From Methylobacter sp. BlB1 (GTDB taxonomy: Bacteria; Pseudomonadota; Gammaproteobacteria; Methylococcales; Methylomonadaceae), in contig NZ_JADMKV010000052.1 of assembly GCF_015476545.1 (NCBI RefSeq), positions 1 to 33,162 of the forward strand: 33,162 nucleotides of DNA. Direction: 5' to 3'. Below the pieces are notes generated by a model that had not been told where the DNA came from, did no database searches, and saw only the letters and a program-made list of their open reading frames with translations. Position numbers and translations under genes: made by a program. The stretch's first letter is position 1; every line of letters begins with the position of its first letter. Below, piece after piece: positions 8,031 to 16,377 of this stretch.

Positions 8031-9581
8031 CTACAGTTGCCGCATAAAAGCGACCAGATCCTGCTTCTCTTGGGGCTCGAGTTTAAGCTGCAGCACGAGA
8101 TTAAAAAATTCCACCGTATCTTCAAGCGTCAACGCCCGGCCGTCATGCAGATAAGGCGGGCTTTCCTTGATGCCGCGCAAGGTGAAGGTCTTCATCTGGC
8201 CGTCGCCGGGCTCGCCCTTCAAAAAGCGTTCAAGATGCAGATCGTGCATCTGGTGATCGAGATAGGCCGGCGGAGTATGGCAGTTGCTGCACTGGCCCTT
8301 GCCGAAGAAAACCTTCTCGCCCCGCAATTCACTTTCTGTTGCTTTGGCGGGATCGAGCCGGCCGGTCGTAGGATTGAGCTTAGGCGCGGGAGGAAAATCG
8401 AGCATATTCTGCAGCTGCGCCATGTGGCTGACATGGATGCGGTCCAGGATCGGAAAACCCTTCTTCATGGCGTGGATCGGATCGCCGTTGAAGTAAGCGG
8501 TGCGGAATTCGAACTCGGTAAAATCCTCGACCGAGCGCAAGCTGCGCTTGGAGCCGTGGATCTGCTGATTGAACATCCCCCGCAGGCTCGTGGTGTCCAG
8601 CCGGAAGCGCCGCTCCTGCGGCCGGTCGTCCGGGTTAAGATGGAACTGCCCGGTGGTATGGCCGTTGACATGGCAATCGAAGCAAGCCACGCCGAGGCTG
8701 GGCTGAGCGCTCTTGCGGTCATCGGTCGGATTGAATTCCTCCTGCGGAAACGGCGTTAACAGAAACTGCAAGCCGTTGAGCTGCACAGGCGTCAGGATGT
8801 CCTTGAACAATCGGTAGAAGTTATTGATCGAAACCACCTCCCCTCGCGATACATCGCCCAGTTCGGGGCGGTTATGCAGGAAGATGGCTGGCGGGAACTC
8901 AGGCAGAAACGCCTCCGGCAGATCAAATTCGACATCGAAGCGTTCAAGCCGCGGAAACATCTTGATCTGCATCTTCGGGAAAACCTGCCCGCCATTGGCA
9001 TGCAACGGATGCGGCAGTGAAGGATAGGGAAAAATTCCGCGTTCTTTGATCTCGTCAGGATTCATTGACGCAAGCTCATCCCAGCTCACGCCGTCAGCCA
9101 GTCTGGCGGTAGGCCCCACTAGAACGGGTTTGCCCCGCGACATCTTGACCTCCGGGTCAAATTTCGGCTTGAGGTCATACCGGCGCTCCAGCAATTGACG
9201 CTGGGCCGACATCACAGCCGGCTTATTCTCAATCTCCTTCTTCATGATAGCCGTAGGCTGTTGAAACGGCTGATCGGCATTCAGTGGATCCCTGTAGAAA
9301 TCGAAACCTGAAATTTTGCCTTGCTTGGGTTGCTCCCCAACGGCAGGCGAAGAGGGGTTGGCACGCGTCGCATTAAAAATATCCGAGAGGTCGTGCTGGG
9401 TCTTCTTTTGCTCGGGCCGCTCGATGGGCACTGATTCCGGTGTCTGCGCTGCAGCCACCGCATCGTTGCGCGCGGCGGCTTCCTGAGCCTGGGCAACCGT
9501 GAACCAACTGCCTAGAAGAATTCCTACGAATAGTCTGCTGAAGTTGACAAACGTCACATGTAGTGAACAGTTCGGTACCAT
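8031..9581 (-). CDS. Exported di-haem cytochrome c of the MauG/CcpA peroxidase superfamily
   Basis: A 516-aa protein with a signal peptide (hydrophobic 14-30, AQAQ cleavage region near 33), so periplasmic or surface exposed. Two haem c sites are visible: CFDCH (Cys300, Cys303, His304) and CSNCH (Cys431, Cys434, His435). The C-terminal part SPPYLHDGRALTLEDTVEFFN matches the conserved end of bacterial di-haem peroxidase/MauG-type enzymes. The N-terminal 270 residues, before the first haem, are longer than in classic CcpA (about 330 aa in total). Surface-associated di-haem peroxidase relatives are known in methanotrophs, but I cannot prove that subfamily here. AGGAGG lies 6 nt before the ATG. 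Haem attachment would depend on the ccm genes at 22349-29725. Confidence 0.88.
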   Translation of the reverse strand: MVPNCSLHVTFVNFSRLFVGILLGSWFTVAQAQEAAARNDAVAAAQTPESVPIERPEQKKTQHDLSDIFNATRANPSSPAVGEQPKQGKISGFDFYRDPLNADQPFQQPTAIMKKEIENKPAVMSAQRQLLERRYDLKPKFDPEVKMSRGKPVLVGPTARLADGVSWDELASMNPDEIKERGIFPYPSLPHPLHANGGQVFPKMQIKMFPRLERFDVEFDLPEAFLPEFPPAIFLHNRPELGDVSRGEVVSINNFYRLFKDILTPVQLNGLQFLLTPFPQEEFNPTDDRKSAQPSLGVACFDCHVNGHTTGQFHLNPDDRPQERRFRLDTTSLRGMFNQQIHGSKRSLRSVEDFTEFEFRTAYFNGDPIHAMKKGFPILDRIHVSHMAQLQNMLDFPPAPKLNPTTGRLDPAKATESELRGEKVFFGKGQCSNCHTPPAYLDHQMHDLHLERFLKGEPGDGQMKTFTLRGIKESPPYLHDGRALTLEDTVEFFNLVLQLKLEPQEKQDLVAFMRQL

Positions 9582-9641
9582 ATCGCCTCCTTTGCCTATC
9601 GTTTGAGTGATTAGAGGAGCAAGAGATTTAACCGGTTATGA

Positions 9642-9658
9642 GATGACAAGGATGACAA
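9642..9658. repeat. Tandem GATGACAA repeat upstream of the di-haem cytochrome gene
   Basis: GATGACAA occurs at 9642-9649 and again at 9651-9658, about 60 bp upstream of the ATG at 9581 (TTGTCATC read on the gene's strand). The spacing of nearly one helical turn would suit a direct-repeat activator site, but two copies of an 8-mer are weak evidence. Confidence 0.3.
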
Positions 9659-9702
9659 TATAGGGATATGAAGTCCAGTAGTACGAAAACGTATATTAGC
9701 GT

Positions 9703-10518
9703 TTAATGTTTGCCAATCACTGTCCAACTTTTTGAATTTTTTACGCCAAAAACCGCCTTTCCCGCTTTGGCTGATATACGCTGGTATTTGGCATAAGCAA
9801 TACCGGCAGAACTGCGCAATTCCGCTTCACTCGCCTGATCGGCAAATCCCCTGGCAATTGCTTCCAATACATAGGCTTCCGGCGCCATGAAGCTGAAAGT
9901 GGTGACCACCGGCTTTGAGCCTGCGGCAAGCAGATGCCCGGTGAAAAACTCATCGCTCATACAGGCCAGGACAACCGCTTGTTTATCGTGCCCGGCATGT
10001 TTTGGAAAGCGTTCTATGATGGGCTGGTTTTGTGCGTCCATCAAACCGTCATGGCCGATGAACACCACCATTTCACGCTCCGCCGTATTGGGCGGACTGG
10101 CTGCCTGTTGCATAAAATCAAGCATCGCCTGATCAATCCGGCTGCCGCGATAAGCATCGGCGGTAACGGTCAGTCTATCCTTCCAGGCAAACTGGCAGCG
10201 TTCCAAAATAATATCGTTAATATTATTTTCACACCCCAGCTTACGCCAACCTTCCGCTTTGCTCAGAAAGGTCTTCACGCCGTAAGCCGCGCCCCAGTAA
10301 AGATTGCTGCGCGGATCATCGCCATTGCCGATTTTTGCGGGAACAGGCACGATGCCTTGAGCTACGTTGTCGACCAGGGACACAATGACATGAATATGCG
10401 TGTCTGGCGTGACTGCGGCATGGGACGGCACCGCCGTAAAAAACAAGACAGTGAGCAAACAAAGCGAGCGCAAGGCAATCATGGGCAGGAACTTGCTAGA
10501 AAAACAACCAAATTTCAT
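9703..10518 (-). CDS. Exported protein with caspase-like His/Cys motifs (clan CD-like), function unknown
   Basis: The frame is open from an ATG at 10623, but the signal peptide (CLLTVLFFTAVPSHA, cleavage before AVTP) is best placed from ATG 10518 or 10482; no start has a good ribosome site, so the start is uncertain. The mature part contains IVPVPAKIGNGDDPRSNLYW and GAAYGVKTFL, which look like a conserved but uncharacterised family. Two hydrophobic strands end in candidate catalytic residues: MVVFIGHDG (His156 from ATG 10518) and QAVVLACMSDE (Cys186). This HG...AC arrangement is the caspase/gingipain pattern. The gene is divergent from the other caspase-like gene at 10902. Protease activity is inference, not shown. 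Confidence 0.6.
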   Translation of the reverse strand: MKFGCFSSKFLPMIALRSLCLLTVLFFTAVPSHAAVTPDTHIHVIVSLVDNVAQGIVPVPAKIGNGDDPRSNLYWGAAYGVKTFLSKAEGWRKLGCENNINDIILERCQFAWKDRLTVTADAYRGSRIDQAMLDFMQQAASPPNTAEREMVVFIGHDGLMDAQNQPIIERFPKHAGHDKQAVVLACMSDEFFTGHLLAAGSKPVVTTFSFMAPEAYVLEAIARGFADQASEAELRSSAGIAYAKYQRISAKAGKAVFGVKNSKSWTVIGKH

Positions 10519-10901
10519 CTGAATATCAGGATGGGCCAATGCCCCACAGTAGGGCGGCGAGGCCGTGAAAATATGCGTTTTTTTAAAACTCAAGGAACAA
10601 TTTGCTGCGTTTAAGATGTCCATAAGTTGTGAAACGGCATTGAATATTTACCAGTAAGAGGTATCAAGATTAACAGCCATAATATACACGACCTTGTTCC
10701 CATCAATAATTTATTTTTCTGCCTGGTAAAAATTTGAAGCCGAAAGTGGACAATATTGGATGTTGTTTTAAAATCCTGAAGCTGTTGCTATACCAGGGTA
10801 ATGCTATGCGGCGCGCATCCGTGGCCAGAATGGATCAGGCATGGCTTTTAGTTATATTTTGCGGGCATACTTTAACGACATAACTTTTTTGGAGACCTGT
10901 T
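10519..10901. other. Divergent promoter region between the two caspase-like genes
   Basis: About 280-380 bp depending on the left gene's start. I see no tRNA, repeat or strong hairpin. The right gene has GGAG 8 nt before its ATG. AT-rich stretches at 10660-10770 could hold promoters for both directions, but none matches consensus well enough to call. Confidence 0.4.
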
Positions 10902-11999
10902 ATGCGCATCCGGTTACTGGTTTCATTGTTAATGGGGATCTGTGCTGCCAATGTTTACGGCGATGCAAATCACTTAAAATCGTGCCGATCCTTTTACAGC
11001 AAATTGAAGGACTTGAATGTGCAGCAACCGCCGAAGCGAGTATTGCTTGTGCCTTTGCTGAGCAGGGATCCGCATACCAATGAAAGTCCGAGGTGGTCCG
11101 AGCAGCCCGCTCGCATTGTGGAAGCCTTTTATCGCAACCGCTTTAAGGCGGCCGTTACTCAGATGCGGGATATCTGGAGCTGGAGCGACTACTATGATCA
11201 GGTCGAACAACTCGTTCAGCAGTCCCCGCCTTTTGACCGGGTTATTTTTATCAGTCATGGCGGTTTCGATGGGCCTGTACTCAAAAACGCCGTGTTTTGG
11301 CAGGACTTCAAGACAGCAGGCGGCAAAGGCAAATTTATTAAGTTCTCCGAGGCGCAGCCGGGACTTAGAAAGGCATTATCCATTACTTACAATACCGAAA
11401 AAAACCGCAAATTCAGCGACTTCATGGCTTCGCACTGGCAGGAGTTGGGGCCGATGAAATCGAGCGATGCCTGGGATCTGCTCAAGGGACTGGAAAAACA
11501 GATACAGCCGCTGGGGCGGGCTTGCTATAACAGCTACTGTTCGTCCAACCAATTGGCGGCAATTCCGGAGGATCAGCGTGGAGCCAGGCTCAATCTCTGC
11601 GAACTCGTCTGCCGGGAACCGCTATTCGAATTCAAGACATCCACAGAAATATCGCCGGAACGATTCTTTCATTTCACAAAGTCCTTGAGTTCCCTGACAG
11701 CGGCGGACGGCCTGATTTTTTTCGGCGCCTGCAATCCGGGCAGCGCGGCTCCGGAGAAAATACAGGAGCCGGATGAAACCGAGTTTTTAATCAACTCAAC
11801 CTTGGCCAATGGGCCGCATAAAAGTTACGTGCATCTGATGAGCACAGCGACTGGCCGAATCACTGCCGGCCCAATAGGAAATAGCAGTGCTGAGGACATT
11901 GTAAAACGGCTCACCATGTTTGAGACCAACCGTCCTCAGAACTATTTGTGCATCGCTGATCCTTCGACGAAACTATCTAAGGAAATAAATGGAAATTGA
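10902..11999 (+). CDS. Exported protein with caspase-like His/Cys motifs, second of a divergent pair
   Basis: A 365-aa protein with a short signal peptide (MRIRLLVSLLMGICAANVYG, cleavage near 20). A strand-like VLLVPLLS (47-54) is followed by FDRVIFISHGGFDGPV with His119 and, after a long insertion with several cysteines (about 208-237), by DGLIFFGACNPGS with Cys277. Hydrophobic strand plus HGG, then hydrophobic strand plus AC, is the clan CD (caspase/CHAT) pattern. The acidic substrate pocket and processing site cannot be read. The PepSY-like gene follows after 73 bp, so the two may be co-transcribed. GGAG lies 8 nt upstream of the ATG. No annotated family is recognised with confidence. Confidence 0.65.
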   Translation: MRIRLLVSLLMGICAANVYGDANHLKSCRSFYSKLKDLNVQQPPKRVLLVPLLSRDPHTNESPRWSEQPARIVEAFYRNRFKAAVTQMRDIWSWSDYYDQVEQLVQQSPPFDRVIFISHGGFDGPVLKNAVFWQDFKTAGGKGKFIKFSEAQPGLRKALSITYNTEKNRKFSDFMASHWQELGPMKSSDAWDLLKGLEKQIQPLGRACYNSYCSSNQLAAIPEDQRGARLNLCELVCREPLFEFKTSTEISPERFFHFTKSLSSLTAADGLIFFGACNPGSAAPEKIQEPDETEFLINSTLANGPHKSYVHLMSTATGRITAGPIGNSSAEDIVKRLTMFETNRPQNYLCIADPSTKLSKEINGN

Positions 12000-12072
12000 T
12001 TAAATGAACTCGCGTAGGAACGCGGTTGATGAAATTGAATCAAAACTTTCACCCACAACCAGAGGAAGATTT

Positions 12073-12555
12073 ATGAAAAATCAATGTCTGATGATAGCGA
12101 CCTTCGGCGTTCTATTGGTATTCGGTCAGGCGAGCGCCGACGAAGACAAATTAAGCAAGGACCAGATGCCCAAAGCAGTCGTATCCGCCTTTGAAAAAGG
12201 TTATCCCAACGCCAAGGATGTGAAATTCGAAAAAGAGACGTTTGAAGGCAAAATGGTTTATGAAGTGGAATACAAGGAGAACGGTAAAGAGTACGACATT
12301 CTGTATAGCGAAGACGGCACACTTGTACAAAAGGAAGAGGGAATAGAAGTCTCATCACTGCCTGAACCCGTCACTCAGGCTGCCAACAAGAAGTACCCCC
12401 AAGGCAAAATCGAGGAAGCGGAAAAATTAATGAAGCCGGATGGCACAGTGGCCGGGTACGAAGTGGAAATCGAAATGGATAACAAGAAAGTCGAGCTTGA
12501 GCTGGATACCAACGGAAATATTTTGAAAACTGAAGAAAAAACAGAAGACGATTAA
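12073..12555 (+). CDS. Exported PepSY-like (two-repeat) protein
   Basis: The frame opens at 12004, but the ATG at 12073 has AGAGGAAG at good spacing and begins a signal peptide (MKNQCLMIATFGVLLVFGQASA), giving 160 aa. The mature protein has two similar units. Unit one runs VVSAFEKGYPNAKDVKFEKE to YDILYSEDGTLVQKEE; unit two runs VTQAANKKYPQGKIEEAEKL to VELELDTNGNILKTEE. Each has the helix plus beta-meander of PepSY-like (beta-lactamase-inhibitor-like) domains. It is very rich in Lys and Glu. PepSY-type domains often bind or inhibit other proteins; here a partner among the neighbouring exported proteins is only a possibility. Confidence 0.85.
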   Translation: MKNQCLMIATFGVLLVFGQASADEDKLSKDQMPKAVVSAFEKGYPNAKDVKFEKETFEGKMVYEVEYKENGKEYDILYSEDGTLVQKEEGIEVSSLPEPVTQAANKKYPQGKIEEAEKLMKPDGTVAGYEVEIEMDNKKVELELDTNGNILKTEEKTEDD

Positions 12556-12575
12556 GACATCTTAAATGATCCCCG

Positions 12576-12610
12576 TCCCATAAGCGTACTCCAGACGGCA
12601 GCTTATGGGA
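12576..12610 (+). terminator. Hairpin after the PepSY-like gene
   Basis: Perfect 10-bp inverted repeat TCCCATAAGC/GCTTATGGGA with a 15-nt loop, 21 bp after the stop. No T-run follows. A separate 16-bp palindrome GCAATTTATAAATTGC lies at 12615-12630 and overlaps the end of the small ORF on the other strand. Confidence 0.55.
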
Positions 12611-12619
12611 CATCGCAAT

Positions 12620-12787
12620 TTATAAATTGCCGTCGAGTTTATCCTGCGCCTCCTCATCCCGCCAGCGCTCGGCAATATTAGCAAAAGGCTCAACAATACT
12701 GTAAGTTTCGCTTTCCGTTTCCATGAAACAAAACGTCTGGTCCAGAAGTTTGAAGATTGAGAGCAGTCTAGCCAAAGGAGCAATCAT
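12620..12787 (-). CDS. Candidate small protein, 55 aa
   Basis: The ATG at 12787 opens a 55-codon frame ending in TAA at 12620. The product has a hydrophobic/basic start (MIAPLARLLSIFKLLDQTFC) and an acidic amphipathic end (FANIAERWRDEEAQDKLDGN), a composition more protein-like than the overlapping frames. GTGGG lies 6-7 nt upstream, a weak ribosome site. No family is recognised. The gene stands alone on this strand, convergent with the PepSY-like gene. Confidence 0.4.
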   Translation of the reverse strand: MIAPLARLLSIFKLLDQTFCFMETESETYSIVEPFANIAERWRDEEAQDKLDGNL

Positions 12788-12849
12788 TTTTGCCCACTAA
12801 GGATTCGGTTAAACTTAACTTTCCGATTTATCGATGATATCAGCGCTTA

Positions 12850-12874
12850 TGTAGGGGTGAATTCATTTATGCCC
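12850..12874 (+). repeat. REP-like palindromic unit, copy 1
   Basis: TGTAGG followed by GGTGAATTCATTTATGCCC. The TGTAGG head and the imperfect palindrome centred on GAATTNATT match the units at 20783-20969. Confidence 0.5.
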
Positions 12875-13019
12875 TTTGGGTATTCGCCTGGGTGACTGCC
12901 AACAGGAGGCGCTCCAGGCGAAGTCGCCCCACACAATGCCGCTCGTCAAAATTCAGGGAATTTATTTCTCGCCTTATCCTAAAACACATCAAAACTGCAT
13001 TAAAAGCTCATCAAAACGA

Positions 13020-13049
13020 TTGTCTTGGATTTTACTGCACTGCTAGAGT
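13020..13049 (+). promoter_or_regulatory. Candidate sigma-70 promoter upstream of the second di-haem gene
   Basis: TTGTCT (13020-13025), an 18-bp spacer beginning TGGA and TAGAGT (13044-13049), preceded by AAAACG. It is closest to the motif at 6901, which also has an 18-bp spacer beginning TGGA. Confidence 0.5.
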
Positions 13050-13340
13050 TAAAACTATCCACCCAATGCAGCGTAATGCATGCCTCTCTTTTGGAGATAA
13101 TCATTCGGTGGACCAACCTCAAGCGGCATTTTTGCACCGCTTGCGACCATTCTACTTAACTTTAGTGTTAGATCGTTTTTCGCTATTTCCAGTAATATTT
13201 CGCATGATTATTGTTAACAGACTCGCTGCGCTAACAAGTTAATACCCATGTATTTGGTATAAATCAGTGGAGATAAATTCTGGTGCCGCTGGCAGTTTGC
13301 CCGGACAAGTGGCGAAGGCAATCCAATACAGGAGACCAGA

Positions 13341-14951
13341 ATGACTACCAAGACCGTACATACGTTTATACTGAATTCATGTTGTAGCGGAATTTTGTTA
13401 TTAATGGCAGCGAGTGCTCGGGCAGAGCTGACTGACGTAACCCAAACGACGCCGAATGTACCGGGCGGCGCTATAGAAAAATCACTGGAGCAGCAGATCG
13501 GTGCAGGACATGGGGATGAGTTTACGCCAGGCTCGTCGATCTATCTCATAAAACGTGATCCAACCCGCTCGGTTCGCCGGGGGCGTCAAATCTTCCAACG
13601 CAAGTTTACGCATGATCAAGGACTGGGACCGCGGGTGAGCAATGATTCAACCGGGGATATCCATGAAAATCCAGCGCTAGGGGCCGGATTGACGGACAGT
13701 TGCGCAGCTTGTCATGGTCGCCCGAAAGGTGGCGCAGGATCTGGCGGTGACGAGGCCACCCGCCCTGACAGCCGCGATGCGCCTCATCTTTTCGGTCTCG
13801 GACTTGTGGAGATGTTGGGGGACGAAATCACAAGCGATCTGCGCGCCATCCGGGACAGAGCGCTGCAGCTTGCTGATCATACAAAAGAACCCGTCAAACT
13901 GCCGCTTGTCAGCAAGCAGATTCACTACGGATTTATCCAGGCACTGCCGAATGGAGAAATTGATACCTCTATGGTGGAAGGCGTAAACCCGGATCTGCGT
14001 GTCCGCCCCTTCTTTGCTCAAGGCGGTGAATATTCCATGCGGGCATTCTCCATTGGCGCATTTAAAGATGAGATGGGGCTGGAGTCTGCCGATCCTGTGC
14101 TCTGCCAAGCTACGGATCCAGTCGCTCCGATCAAGACCGTTAGCCCGGCCGGCCTGGTTTACGATCCGACGTTGGACAAGATCAAGCATCCGCCTGTTTG
14201 CAATCCCAACGAAGACGGCGATGGAGATGGGGTCTTGAATGAAATTGACCCAGCGATCATTGACCATATGGAGTTTTATCTGCTGAACTATTTTAAACCT
14301 GGCACAGGCGAAATGAGCGCACGCGCCAAGTTTGGCCTGAAGTTGATGAAGGCCATCGGATGTACAGGTTGCCATGTAGAAAACCTGCGCATTGAGCATG
14401 ACCGCCGTATCGCCGATGTTGAGACTGGCTTCGATCCGAAGAAAGGAATCTTCAATCGGCTTTTCGCAACCGCCACAACGCTTTACGATACTGTCGATGA
14501 CGGCCAGGAATTTCCAAAGCTGCTTCCCAAAGGAAACTCCTTCCTCGTTAAAAATATCTTCGCTGACTTCAAGCGCCACGATCTCGGGCCGGCATTTCAC
14601 GAAAGGCTGTATGATGGAAACCTCGTAACAAAATTCATGACCGAGCCACTATGGGGCGTAGGCAGCACGGCCCCTTACGGTCACGACGGACGCAGCATTA
14701 ACCTTAAAGAAGTGATTCTGCGCCATGGCGGCGAAGCACAGGAATCAAAAGAAAATTTTGCCGAACTGAGCGATAACAAACAACAGATGGTTCTGGAGTT
14801 TCTTACTACGCTGGTGCTGTTCCCGCCTGACGATACGGCATCAAATCTGAACCCTGGCAATCCTAGAACCGATAATCCGCAGGATCCCTCAGAACATGGC
14901 AGTATCAACCTGGGGGCGCTGTTCCAGATCCCGGCAGAAGGAAAGGAATAG
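13341..14951 (+). CDS. Exported di-haem oxidoreductase-like cytochrome (DHOR/DUF1111 type) with calcium-binding-like loop
   Basis: A 536-aa protein with a signal peptide ending ASARA at residue 28. Haem sites are CAACH (Cys121, Cys124, His125) and CTGCH (Cys341, Cys344, His345). The segments LTDSCAACHGRPKGGAGSGG, PHLFGLGLVEML and the C-terminal LWGVGSTAPYGHDGRSINLKEVILRHGGEAQ are typical of the di-haem oxidoreductase family related to MauG and thiol oxidoreductases. Between the haems, EDGDGDGVLNEID (291-303) resembles an EF-hand or thrombospondin-type calcium loop. It is likely periplasmic; the substrate is unknown. GGAGA lies upstream of the ATG. A long inverted repeat follows 18 bp after the stop. 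Confidence 0.88.
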   Translation: MTTKTVHTFILNSCCSGILLLMAASARAELTDVTQTTPNVPGGAIEKSLEQQIGAGHGDEFTPGSSIYLIKRDPTRSVRRGRQIFQRKFTHDQGLGPRVSNDSTGDIHENPALGAGLTDSCAACHGRPKGGAGSGGDEATRPDSRDAPHLFGLGLVEMLGDEITSDLRAIRDRALQLADHTKEPVKLPLVSKQIHYGFIQALPNGEIDTSMVEGVNPDLRVRPFFAQGGEYSMRAFSIGAFKDEMGLESADPVLCQATDPVAPIKTVSPAGLVYDPTLDKIKHPPVCNPNEDGDGDGVLNEIDPAIIDHMEFYLLNYFKPGTGEMSARAKFGLKLMKAIGCTGCHVENLRIEHDRRIADVETGFDPKKGIFNRLFATATTLYDTVDDGQEFPKLLPKGNSFLVKNIFADFKRHDLGPAFHERLYDGNLVTKFMTEPLWGVGSTAPYGHDGRSINLKEVILRHGGEAQESKENFAELSDNKQQMVLEFLTTLVLFPPDDTASNLNPGNPRTDNPQDPSEHGSINLGALFQIPAEGKE

Positions 14952-15372
14952 GATTGGCATGCTTTGCTGACCTCAACTTAGGAAAGATGACGCAATAAAG
15001 GCACTCTTTCCTCAGCTTGAGGTGCTTAATGCATGAACAGGACAATGCTATGAATTGTAAGCCAGCTTTCAATTCATGGCGACCTGGGATTGCGGCATTT
15101 CTGCCGGAGCCGCTGTTTACATATCAATGCCGCCGAACAGCTGCAAAAATGCCGTGCGAAGCCTTCCAACTCTCCCGGCGTGAGTGATCTTCTGGTTGTG
15201 CGCCGTGAAGGACATCCGAAACCGCCGGTTCTCTTTAAGTAATTCAACTTATTGATCTTTATTGCCGCGACGCGATAATGCAAGCAGCCCTTTCGGAATT
15301 ACATTTATCCTGTCCTGACCTGGCGCCATCCTGTTTCCAGCTCAAACATCATCCCTCCAAAAACGGACATTT
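14952..15372. other. 420-bp intergenic region
   Basis: It holds the inverted repeat at 14970-15023 and a weak stem GAATTG/CAATTC near 15051-15075. Short frames exist on both strands (for example 45 codons from 15050 plus, with AGGA upstream) but none has recognisable features. No promoter is clear for the amidoligase operon. Confidence 0.4.
14970..15023 (+). terminator. Long imperfect inverted repeat after the di-haem gene
   Basis: ACCTCAA and AGGAAAGA (14970-14987) pair with TCTTTCCT and TTGAGGT (15005-15023), 15 base pairs interrupted by a 3/4-nt internal loop, with a 17-nt apical loop. The position fits a transcript end; there is no T-run. Confidence 0.5.
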
Positions 15373-16377
15373 ATGCATCAGCCTCCCGCATTCCTTCTTC
15401 CTCCCATCAGCACGACGGCATCGGGAGATATGAGACGGGTAGGCGTAGAGCTGGAGTTTGCAGGGCTCCCCATTGAAGACATTACCCGATTGATCCGCGA
15501 ACAGTTCGGCGGCACCATACTGGTCAACAGCGCCTACGAAAACACGATTACGGGCACGTGCCTGGGTGATTTCAGAGTCGAGCTGGATTTTCAGTACCTG
15601 AAGAAAAAAGGCCGCAACAAGCTGGACCCCGAGGCCCCTTTCGCCCTACTTGACGAATGGTCGGAGCAACTCGTGCGCCTGGCGGCCGAACAGATTGTGC
15701 CTTTTGAAATCGTCTCGCCGCCGATTCCGATGGACCGTCTCGGCGAGCTGGAGCTTTTGATTCCAAACTTGCGGGCATCAGGCGCCCAAGGTACGGATAG
15801 CGGCACACTGAGCGCCTTCGGCCTGCATTTCAACCCGGAATTGCCCAGCCTGGAGCCCGAAACTATCGTATCCTATCTTAAAGCTTTCCTGTGCCTCTAC
15901 GATTGGCTGGTTTACCACAGCGAGATCGACCTGACCCGAACCATGACCGGCTATATTGCCCCTTTTCCAACCGATTATATCCGGCAAGTCATTAGCTTGG
16001 ATTATCGTCCCGATCAGAGGGCGTTGATCGACGATTACCTGGTCGCCAACCCCACGCGCAATCGGGCATTGGATATGTTGCCGTTGTTCACTTATCTCGA
16101 TAAGTCCCGAACGCAATCAGTCATCGATGACGACCGTGTTAAAGCCCGGCCTACCCTGCATTACCGGCTGCCCAACTGCCGGATTGACCAGCCTGGCTGG
16201 GGCCTTGATGTGGACTGGCACAACTGGCTCATGGTCGAAAGGCTGGCCTGTGATACCGAATATCTGAATGCCATGTGTCAGGCTTATACACAATTTTTGG
16301 ATAGGCCTCTAACCGACCTGTTCAAAAACTGGAAAGATACGGTCGAGATATGGCTAGATCGCACATATACCCTGTGA
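15373..16377 (+). CDS. Putative amidoligase (Amidoligase_2 family)
   Basis: A 334-aa protein with the features of the COOH-NH2 ligase family related to glutamine synthetase/GCS folds: an N-terminal RVGVELEFAGLP (22-33) carrying the metal-binding Glu residues, a central VPFEIVSPPIPMDRL and SAFGLHFNPELP with the conserved His, and the C-terminal GWGLDVDWHNWLMVERL. Members are thought to form amide or gamma-glutamyl bonds using ATP. The next gene overlaps by 28 bp and encodes a class I amidotransferase-like hydrolase, a pairing described for this family in comparative genomics. The substrate is unknown. No signal peptide; cytoplasmic. Confidence 0.82.
   Translation: MHQPPAFLLPPISTTASGDMRRVGVELEFAGLPIEDITRLIREQFGGTILVNSAYENTITGTCLGDFRVELDFQYLKKKGRNKLDPEAPFALLDEWSEQLVRLAAEQIVPFEIVSPPIPMDRLGELELLIPNLRASGAQGTDSGTLSAFGLHFNPELPSLEPETIVSYLKAFLCLYDWLVYHSEIDLTRTMTGYIAPFPTDYIRQVISLDYRPDQRALIDDYLVANPTRNRALDMLPLFTYLDKSRTQSVIDDDRVKARPTLHYRLPNCRIDQPGWGLDVDWHNWLMVERLACDTEYLNAMCQAYTQFLDRPLTDLFKNWKDTVEIWLDRTYTL

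Larger units (their letters stand above)
12788..13340. other. 550-bp intergenic region with REP-like unit, promoter and hairpin
   Basis: A 116-codon frame at 12892-13242 has no protein-like features and I do not call it. The region contains a REP-like unit (12850-12874), a promoter-like motif (13020-13049) and a perfect 7-bp hairpin CAAGCGG/CCGCTTG (13120-13143). The long leader, about 285 nt, before the di-haem gene could include a small RNA or a processed 5' UTR. Confidence 0.5.

Noticed and set aside
8031-8759. Long plus-strand frame (262 codons from 7971) over the di-haem cytochrome gene
   Set aside because: It is the complement of a gene with clear haem motifs, and its own translation shows no domain and unusual composition.
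12892-13242. 116-codon plus-strand frame upstream of the second di-haem gene
   Set aside because: It spans the REP-adjacent and promoter/hairpin region, has no ribosome site or protein-like pattern, and reads as chance open frame.
13677-14600. 307-codon minus-strand frame over the second di-haem gene
   Set aside because: Shadow of a recognised gene with two CXXCH motifs; no ribosome site or family features.
15074-15283. 69-codon minus-strand frame before the amidoligase gene
   Set aside because: Arg/Cys-rich random-looking translation without a ribosome site or recognisable features.
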